Assembly (NCBI GenBank): GCA_007449985.2
Contig: VIIQ02000077.1
Location: 62,001 to 126,000, forward strand
Direction of reading: 5' to 3'
From: Desmodesmus armatus
Taxonomy: Eukaryota > Chlorophyta > Chlorophyceae > Sphaeropleales > Scenedesmaceae
Length of the DNA: 64,000 nucleotides
A program made the translations under genes and the position numbers. The notes under the pieces are model-generated. The model saw nothing but the letters and a program-made list of their open reading frames with translations. It was not told the origin of the DNA and ran no database searches. Positions 56,068-64,000 of this stretch are shown in pieces (within the stretch, counting starts at the first letter, position 1; every line of letters starts with the position of its first letter).

Positions 56068-59000
56068 TCAAGCAAGCGCCCCACCCCTTGCCGTGTTCAC
56101 GTCCTTCTTGCGCCCCTTCGCAGCGTCCTGCAGGGCCGACTGCTTGTCGTGCAGGCTGAGCGACATGAGGTTGTGCGCGACCACACCGATGCGCAGCTCC
56201 ATACCCTTCAGCTCGTCACGCAGGCTTGACATCGCGGCCTTCAGCCGCACCAGCGGCGACGCATCCGTCAGGTTGCTGCCGCGGTTTTCGAGCTGCTGCT
56301 TGACGTCTTCCAGAGCCGCTGCCACGCGGTGGAGCTCGTTGTTGCGCTCACTGATCAGCTCGGTGCGTCTGCACACAACAGCGCCAAGGTCACAGTACAC
56401 ATACTTATAATCATTGCTGCCAGCCGTTGAACGGGCGGTCATTGATACAAGTTGACCCTTATGCTGTCGATCCTGCAAAAGCCCAGCACAAAGCATCATA
56501 GATTCCCGCGGTGTGGACAGCATCCACGTGGACGGTACAGCCCACCTGCTGAACTCCTCCTGCATGTCTGTCAGCTGCTGCCGTGAGTCCCTGTAGCTGT
56601 CCAGCAGGCCCTGGAACTGGCTGGTCAGCTGCTGCTCACGGCCCTCAAGCTTGTCCAAGCTGGCACACACGTCTGTCGTCAGCTGCTCCAGCTGGGACCT
56701 GCAGCTCCATCAGTTGAATGCAGCAATATCAATCCTGTTAGGACAATACAGTACTTCTGTAGTACAGCACTTGTAAAGTACAGTCAGCACATAAAAGTAC
56801 AGGTGTAAGGGACAACTTATCAGTGTGGAGATTAGGGAAAACTTTGATGGCCCCATCGACCCTAGCCAGCAAGGGTCCCACAGGAACATCCTGAATGGAT
56901 TTTGCATGCACACACGCCAGTCGGGGCTTCCAATCGGTGATTGAGTGTTGAGGAAGGGACTGAAGCACCGTCAGCAAGTCCCAAAGGCAAAAGAAGTCCA
57001 TGCACCGCATGCATGCTGCGGCACTGCATGATGCAAGCAAGTTGCACAGGTGCAGTGAGCACAGCCTGTGATTGAGCCTCCGTTGCTGGCTGGTCGCACC
57101 TGACATCCGGCCATGCTGCCTTGAGGGTGGCCATGTGGGTGTGTGCTGCCTCCAGGTGCTGCCGCCAGTCCCGCATGTCTGGCGCCACTGCCACTCGCAG
57201 CTTGGGTGCCACACGCTCCACCTCCAGCTTCCATGCCACTGGGTCAACCTGTCGGGTAGCAACAGCAAGATGGCATGCAGGTGAGCACCACGTGGTGTGT
57301 GCGCATGCAGCAGGTCATCATGGCTGACGATCACCTACCATGGTAAGCACTTTCAGTGAAGCGTGTTGATCGCCTAGTCACTTCAAGTTGGTAAACCCGA
57401 ATGTGCTATTGTCTGATGTATGTACTCCCTCCTATTGCCTCCTAGTGCACCTATATCAACCATCATGGCACTGCCGTTATGAATTGGGAAAGTCATACTA
57501 CAGGACCGAAGCTGCAGTCTCCATAGTATGTCCCCTGATCAAAAAGGCAGAACGTGTTCGCTCACAGCCCACAGGCTGCGGTGGCTGGGGCACGTCCTGC
57601 GTATGGGCGAGGAGCGCTATCCTCGGCAGGCCCTCTTCTCTCTGATGCATGACGCCGGTGCAGCACCGCGGGGGGCACCGCCTATGAGCTGGGAAAAATG
57701 TGTCACGAGGGACCTGCAGGCCCTGGGGCAGCCGACGAACATGCACGATTTAATAGGTGCATGTGCGTTGCGCGGTTCCTGGCGGAGCATGCTCTACAGA
57801 CTGACACACCCACACGCTACTGGGGTGCCCTTCCGGCGACCACTCAATGCCACAACCCACAGCAGCAGGATGCGGCAGCGCGCTGAGACCCTGCCATTCC
57901 AGGCAGCATGGTCTGCAAGTGGACCAGGGGTCATGTCCAACTGAGTTGCTTGTATAGTATATGTACAACATGCTACCTATGTTAGCTTTTTCTTGTGCTG
58001 TTGGCTTTGAGGGCCGTAACTGGTCCAGGCTATCTAGTGTCCTAGGTCACTGGTCGTCTGGTGGTGTATTGCTTGTCTTGCACCAAGGTCGATTTGCTGC
58101 TAGCAGCATGCTGCATGCGCAATGAACCTGGCCGGAAACACGTGTAATGATGATGATGTAATGATGATGTGTTTTGGCGTGGCTGTCACTGAATGAAGTC
58201 CACCAACTGCTGCTGCTTGCTGCACAAAAGCTCTGCGGAACCCACCGTTGACACCAGCACTTGCTTGGTGGGTGACACCTCTGCTGCCGCTTGCTGACTG
58301 CCCAGGCCACCGCCGGCTGCTGGGCTGTGCAGCACGCCTGCCAGCGGCACATCATCGCTGCTGTCCTCCTGCGCTGCCAGCAGTGCTGCAGCCGCCGCCT
58401 GCAGGATGAGAAGGATTGATACCAAGCCAACACAAGCACAGTAGTCAACAACAAGGAGCGCAGCCACAATGCCTATTGGCGAGGCCATGCTACCTCACCA
58501 AACAACGGGTGCCAGCAAAGCAGTGCAATACTGCTGTGTAACGCGATGTCACCAACTAATCGGGCAGGCGTTGTCAGTGGGGCTGTATGTCCTGGCATGT
58601 CATGGTGTGTTGCCCTTTGTCATAGTGTGTTTTCCAAAATTATGGAAATCCATGATGCCACATGCGTTTGGCTGCCTGCAATAATGCCATATGCGTTTGA
58701 CTGCCTGCAAACTGTAAGGGCCTTTTGCAACACAGGTGGGGGCCGAGCCTGGTAAAGATTGACGGACTAAGGTGCAAGTGCTGTTGCAAAGTGCCGAGGA
58801 GGCTGCAACCATACCTGGCTGGTGATGTCTGCTGCATCATCGTCCTGAGTCACATCCTCCTCAATAACAGCATCGCCCTCATCAGCCCTGCAAGGGGACA
58901 GCAGCATGCCAAGACACTCACCCACGAGGCCACATTCACCTACGGCCGGTGCACTATGGTGCTCTGTGGTATTGAGCAAGACCTACAGGTGTCACCACCT

Positions 59001-61190
59001 GCATTGCGCTGCATGGGACTGCTGACTTGATGCAATGCAACCACTTGCAAAGGTTGTGCAGCTGCAGTGAGCACAGCGGCACAACATCGCGTTGCAAACC
59101 TTGCTCAGTCAAGAGCCGACATCATGACGGAAGGTATGGAGTGATAAAAAAATTTGACCGCAGGGGTGCTTACCCGTCTGCGCTGAAGACTGTCTTTGGC
59201 AGCCTGCTGAGGCCCCTCTTCTCCAGCGTTGCGTCTGCCAGGCCGTCTAGCAGCGCACACACCTCACGGCCCCAGCCACTCAGCAGTGCAGGAGGTGGGT
59301 AGGCGGGCGCTGCAAAGCCAACAGCCCTCAGACCTTGCAGGATACCCTGTGCGGGAACGAGCGGCGGTACCGATGTGATGCATGGCACATGCTTGATGTG
59401 CTTGATTTGCAGTGTGCGGAGAGTGCATTGCCTGGAACAGCTGCAACAAGAACCACACACAAAAGCATGGGACATGCAGGTGCCAAATGCATTGTAGCAC
59501 GCATTTGTCCAATTTGTACTACACTGCAGGTCCCCGGCAGCAGTACACACCTGCAGTGTTGTGTTTGGGTCATCAAACTCCTTTGGTGTAGGCACTGTGA
59601 CACCGCAGAGCCGCAGCAGCCACACAGCCTGGACACAGCGCGTACACAAGTTGGTGGCACAGCTTGTTACATGTCGATGTCAGGAAGGCTGTGCGCATGC
59701 AGCTTGAGCAGAGCTCTGCAGTTGCCAGTTGAGCTGGTGTGGTTGCCGGCAGAATGCTACTCTGATGCCAGCATGGCTGCAAGACTAGTAGGAACTGTAA
59801 TGAGCAAGTACCCTGCCCCAAGCATCAGTGCACTTCACATTGGCAGCATTGACTGCTATGGTTTTATTGACATCACCATCCCATGAATTGTTGATGATGT
59901 CAGCAAGCGCCCTCCAAACCTCATCTGCCTTATCAGTAGCCCTAGTGACACCCCCAACATTGCTTAGCAGGGCAGGGCCTGCCCCAAATTGGGGATCACA
60001 AGCTACTGGCACAAGGATGGCTGCCTGCATGCGATAGTGGTGCCGCCACAATCAAAGCATATTGTGCCGGTGGTGTCTGAGTGACTGCTGCCCCTGAGAT
60101 GCAGCTACCATGCCCACACTGCCCTCAATATCAATAGCTCACCAGGCTAGTGAAGTAGAAGAACTGCTCATTGCCGGTGAGCCCTGGCTGCTCTGCTGCG
60201 AAGTAGTAGGGTGTCAAGCCCTTGCGGTGGGGTTTCCTGCAGCACCAGCACAGCACACACACAGAGAATTGAAGTATCTAAACACTTGATGTGACCAGTG
60301 CTGCTGCTGCTGCGCAAGACAGTGACTGTGTTGTTGATGCCGCCGAGTCCTTACACAAGCAGCACCAGCCTTTGCTAGGTCTTCCAACTCGCTGCCGTGC
60401 AAGCCGTCCCAAGAGGTTTGTGGCATGAAAGTTTGTCAAGCACAAGGTCCACACTTGATGGGACTTGCAGCTTACTTGCGTTTGCAGAACTCCCGCTCAT
60501 AGTTCAGCAGCTGCAACTTGTGAATGATGCTGTCCTGCATAGGTGCATGGGCGTGACAAGCATCAGCTGCTGACAACTATATGTGCCTCAGCACACAGAA
60601 GCCTGCCTAAAGCTGTGTGGGCAAAGCTGACTGCCAAGCACAGGCCTAGTATCGGACCCCTTTGGGTGCTAGCCCTTTGACACTGGATGCAGGTGCGTGC
60701 TGCTGCTCTGTGAATTATGCTGTCCTGCACATGTGCATGAGCGTCGTAAGCATCAGCTGCTGAGGACTGTATGTGCCTCAGCACACAAATGCCTGCTGCT
60801 GCTGGCAGTAACAGCACAGAAGCTCGGAACAGCCAGCGGAAACGCACCATGTACACATCTTCTGGGTGCACAGCCTGTCAGGATTGAAAAGTGGGGCAGG
60901 TAGGTCACAAGGCGTGAAGATCGCAAATACAGCTGTTCTGCTGTTGCTGATTGCTTCTGTTTTGAAAGGCTTGTGAAAAGCCCAGGCAGAACTGGGCAGT
61001 AATTGCTGGACAATGCTACAGACTGTGCGGTACATACCTCAAGAGATCTGCCAGCTGCAGCTGCGGGGTTCGCTCCTGCCTGCCCGATTGGCTGCAACAG
61101 TTGCTGCTGGGGCTGCTCATCTGCTGCTGTTGGTGGAAGCGGGACCTGCGGCTGAGACGGCCTACGTCCCGATGCTGGCCGTGCCTGCAT
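56068..61190 (-). CDS. IFT57: IFT57, intraflagellar transport complex B subunit, 470 aa
   Basis: Eleven exons: 61190-61038, 60874-60848, 60534-60476, 60236-60143, 59628-59551, 59346-59174, 58887-58815, 58398-58246, 57248-57100, 56698-56546, 56368-56068 (TGA); all phases agree, total 1413 nt. The N terminus is Q/P/A-rich. Then come the calponin-homology-like part, DSIIHKLQLLNYEREFCKRK, LTPYYFAAEQ and DDPNTTLQ, REVCALLDGLADATLEKRG, the acidic EEDVTQDDDAADITS, the signature VDPVAWKLEVERVAPKL, DMRDWRQHLEAA, and a C-terminal coiled coil (LDKLEGREQQLTSQFQGLL, TELISERNNELHRVAAALED, SNLTDASPLVRLKAAM, RIGVVAHNLMSLSL). IFT57 pairs with IFT20 in the peripheral IFT-B complex that moves cargo in cilia. 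The 8th/9th exon junction is chosen on homology (QVLVST joined to VDPVAW). A LINE fragment sits in intron 8. Confidence 0.94.
57528..57944 (+). mobile_element. Non-LTR retrotransposon fragment (C-terminal reverse-transcriptase ORF remnant)
   Basis: An open frame of 138 codons contains HRLRWLGHVLRMGEERYPRQ, ALFSLMHDAGAAPRGAPP, SWEKCVTRDLQALG and ends in an LTHPHATGVPFRR-like tail. The RLRWLGHVLRM...R motif is characteristic of the segment after the reverse-transcriptase domain in LINE-type ORF2 proteins. No RT catalytic motif is seen upstream, so it is a 5'-truncated remnant. It lies in IFT57 intron 8 in the opposite orientation to that gene. The boundaries of the insertion are not resolved. 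Confidence 0.78.
60518..60793 (-). repeat. Duplicated acceptor region of IFT57 exon 3
   Basis: Plus-strand segments about 60518-60605 and 60707-60793 are about 85% similar (GATGCTGTCCTGCATAGG against TATGCTGTCCTGCACATG; then AAGCATCAGCTGCTGA and TGTGCCTCAGCACACA). The first spans the start and acceptor of exon 3; the second lies further upstream in the same intron. Confidence 0.83.
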
Positions 61191-61614
61191 GGCATAGGGT
61201 TGAGTATGAGGTCTTTGATCACATGCCTGCTCCTGCAGGGGACATCTGCACACTCACACTCCTTGGGACCGCCTGCTGCATGTGTCTAGCGTTGTCGTGC
61301 TTGCCAAGTTGGCACTGCAGGTCACCTGGCAATGTGATTTGTAGGCGGGGGTGTGGTGACTTTGACGTGGACGTATGGATTGATGACTTTGCGTTGTGGT
61401 GACAACAACCTGGGCTGTTCTGGTGCTTGAACCTGATTAGTCATTGGCTGATGACAGTGCAACCGTTTGATGGTAGTGTCGTGATTGATTTACCAAGAAG
61501 TTTTCAAAGCCATCGATTTAGGACAAACACCGCCCACAAGCCTGTGTATCAGCGTAGTTGGTCACAGCAACAGCAGATCAGCGCGAAACAACTGGTACTC
61601 CCCCGTCAGCCGAC
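61191..61614. promoter_or_regulatory. Divergent promoter region of IFT57 and PIH1 genes
   Basis: 424 bp between the two start codons, which face outwards. Both products act in building motile cilia, so a shared, co-regulated promoter is an attractive inference. I do not recognise a specific regulatory motif. Confidence 0.5.
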
Positions 61615-64000
61615 ATGGACGTCCCCGGTGCCGACGAGCAAGAATATGAGCAGCTTTTGCAGCTTCTGGAACAGTATGACGGCAAGGGGCAGCCGTTCGG
61701 ACCCTTGCCAGAGGATCTGCAGGTTTGCTGCTGTTGCTGCTGCTGTAAATGCTGCATGCTGCTATAGCCACCCGGCCCCTCACGTTAGTGCACGCACATG
61801 CAGGAGCTGATGTCTAACGTCAAACGAGCCAAGGGCCAGCAGGCAGCCGAGCAGCAGCAAGCAACACAGGAGGTCTCACCACAGCCTGGGTGAGGATTGC
61901 CATGGGGCATGCCCATGGCTGGCCAGCAGTCTTCACCACCGCTCTCATAGCTCATGTACCACCCGAAGACAGCAGCATATCAGCGTTATACACGCCTCAA
62001 TATGAACATTACCGTTTCTGTGCGGTGCAGATATGTCATCAAGACAGCAGCTGACGATCAGCAGAAGGTCTTCATCAACGTCTGCCACAGCCCCCACGTG
62101 AGTCATGCCCACCCACATCACAGCCCTGCACATGGTGGGCATTCAGCAGTGGTACTTGCGTGGCATGCAGGCAGCACCTTCCTGCCTTCTGTCTGAGCAG
62201 TAGAACCACACGTACACACCCTACGCACTGGGGCCTCACCCCACCACCCTGGGCTCCTGCTCTCTTCCGCCAGCAACGAGCACAATTGGCGCAGCAACTG
62301 TACCTTCGCTCATCGCACCCAGGCCCAGGCCCTCCGGGTTGTTGGGCCGCCTGTTGCAGCAGCAACAGTCAGCGACGACCCCGCCTACACCCAGTGACAT
62401 TACTGCACGCACCCCACCCACCATCCTCGCCGTCCTGCAGGTCCCTGCTCCCAGCAGCTGGGCTGACGGCATGGCCCCAGAGAAGGTGATGCAGGCCCTG
62501 GAGGACCTGCAGAGCAACAACCCCAACACAGACGCAGAGGCCATGCGCTTTGCCATCAGCGTCAGTGAACTGCAGCAGGACACAGGTGGGGCCAGCTGTG
62601 GTATTACCTAGTACGCGGCGTCGGGGATGCAGTCTGGAGACCTTTTAGAAGCACTGTCTTCCACGAACCTTCTGTCTGTATCATGTTTTGAAACAGCTGT
62701 ACAGCTGTCATACATGCCATGAATGATACGGTATGATACAGACAGTATAATTGTAGGGGGACAGTGCTCCTGAAAGGCCCCCAGAAACGTGCACTGAAGC
62801 TCAATGGCAGCTTGCCAAACATTCAGGGCAGTATTTGCTGTGCAGCAGCTGGACAACCACAACAGCCCCTTCACTGCGCTGGGTTGACATGTGGGCTAGC
62901 CGCATCCGGCTCATACCGCATGCAAGCGGCAGCCCCTGACCCTTCTTGTCATTGAGCAAGCCTGTGGCACTGGACTGGCACCTTGCAACTTGACTGAATC
63001 ATGGTCCTGTAGCACATCCTGCAGCCCCACACCTCTGCCTTTCTTATCCACTGTGCGTGCCGCTGCCGCAGACAAGCAAGGGCAGCCGTGTGTCACTGTG
63101 GATTGCATCATCAACAGCGACGTCATGAAGGCGGTGCAGCAGAACAGGCCCCTGAAGGCCTTTGTCAACGAGCTGTGTGTGGACTATGTCGGCCAGAAGC
63201 ACAAGATGCAGCTTGACCAGAAGTACAAACTGCCAAAGATGAGCTACAAGGGCACAGAAGTCAGGTGCGGGGATATCCATCAGGCCCTAGCCATGAGCCC
63301 CTGAGGCATCGAAAGACCTCTTTGTTGCCTTGCTGGCAGAGGACGTGTACAGCCGACACTCTACACATGGCAGCATGTAGTGGAAAGCCTGGATGGCAGT
63401 ATGTAGTCAAAAGCCTAGAGACAAGCGAGCCCGCATGCTTTGCAGGTGCCAAAGAGTCAAGCTTGACCCTCGGCCGCTGGTGTCAGATGTCACATCCTCA
63501 CGGGACAATGAGGAGCCCAGCTTCCCTCTGGTGCCTTCCAAAGCCGCAGCAGCCGCAAAGAAGGCCAAAGCAGGAGCAGCAGGCAAGGCGGGACCGTCAG
63601 CAGCAACACCAACGGCTGCACAGCAGGCGGCGGCTGCAGCAGCGGGAGCACGCAGCAGTGCCAGCAGCAGCAGCAGCTGGCAGCACGAGGTGACGTGTGA
63701 GGGCAAGCCGGTCACTCATATGGTTGTGTCTGTGCAGCTGCCAGCCTGCGCTGGCATCAGCAGCCTCAGCAGCAGCTGGTCACAGGATGCTGTGCAGGTC
63801 CAGCTGTGTGGTACACAACTGAAAGTCTCAGTAGACCATCACAAACAGCAGCAGCAGCCGCAGGAGCCGGGTGCGACGTGCATACAGCTGCCGTTTGCTG
63901 GTAGTCAGCAAGGGGCGACAGCAGAGTTGCGAGGCAGTACAGGGCAGCTGGTGGTGCGGGTGCCATACCTGCCGCTGCAGCAGTGGGTGCAGCAGATGGA
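61615..64000 (+). CDS. PIH1-domain protein, axonemal dynein preassembly / R2TP cofactor (3' end outside window)
   Basis: Exons: 61615-61722, 61804-61889, 62031-62097, 62441-62585, 63072-63264, 63446 to window end; phases 0, 2, 0, 1, 2. The PIH1 domain reads PGYVIKTAADDQQKVFINVC, HSPHVPAPSSW, AMRFAISVSEL, DKQGQPCVTVDCIINSDVMK and HKMQLDQKYKLPKMSYKG. A low-complexity Ala/Ser linker follows, then a CS-like beta domain (VTHMVVSVQLPACAGISSLS, VQVQLCGTQLKVSV, GQLVVRVPYLPLQQWVQQM). PIH proteins work with HSP90/R2TP in the cytoplasm to assemble outer and inner dynein arms. The form looks closer to PIH1D1/PIH1D2 (algal MOT48/TWI1 class) than to Kintoun, but this choice is uncertain. Its head-to-head neighbour is IFT57. 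Confidence 0.85.

Noticed and set aside
1..64000. CRISPR arrays, bacterial operons or prophage
   Set aside because: All recognised genes are spliced eukaryotic genes; the tandem repeats lack the regular repeat-spacer form of CRISPR.

Overview
This window is nuclear DNA of a eukaryote, most likely a green alga of the chlorophycean type (Sphaeropleales/Chlamydomonadales). Four things point that way: dense introns with canonical GT-AG sites and very short exons; massive CAG/CTG runs coding for polyQ, polyA and polyS; candidate TGTAA poly(A) signals; and a gene set that mixes ciliary genes (IFT57, a PIH-domain dynein-assembly factor) with an algal NRT2 nitrate transporter and a plant-type RR-TZF zinc finger. 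The species cannot be read from the sequence; a Scenedesmus/Tetradesmus-like alga is an inference only.

Layout. 1-2370 (+): 3' part of a single-pass membrane protein with a long low-complexity tail. 4624-11828 (-): a five-exon gene for a secreted 1988-residue protein with an N-terminal jacalin-like lectin domain, huge Q/A/S tracts and a Cys-rich block. 12975-14402 (-): internal exons of a coiled-coil protein. 14919-15429 (+): a tentative small membrane protein. 17267-18549 (-): a small organelle-targeted membrane protein whose second intron holds a 35-bp perfect inverted repeat. 19273-28400 (+): CDC45, 14 exons. 29178-31701 (+): a Tnr3/NUDT20-type Nudix hydrolase. 32160-35509 (-): a MidA/NDUFAF7-like methyltransferase with an apparent 2-nt frameshift. 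35769-39235 (+): an RR-TZF CCCH protein. 39236-46246: about 7 kb without a recognised gene, holding a SINE-like element. 46247-49243 (-): eIF6. 50463-54368 (+): NRT2. 56068-61190 (-): IFT57, with a LINE fragment in an intron. 61615-64000 (+): a PIH1 protein that runs off the end.

Eight of the models (lectin, small TM protein, CDC45, Nudix, eIF6, NRT2, IFT57, and MidA once two bases are skipped) give whole-codon totals with matching phases at every junction; the CCCH model does too, with a less certain first exon. Several genes are arranged head to head: MidA/CCCH, eIF6/NRT2, small TM protein/CDC45, and, most suggestively, IFT57/PIH1, two genes of cilium assembly separated by 424 bp.

The most striking unexplained pattern is repeated local duplication of exon-intron boundaries. 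Copies of an exon end plus its 5' splice site (or of an acceptor plus exon start) lie in the adjacent intron in CDC45 (several introns), the Nudix gene, the MidA gene, NRT2 and IFT57, and the first gene has a related exon-like copy. This would supply decoy splice sites and is consistent with intron growth or gain by tandem duplication.
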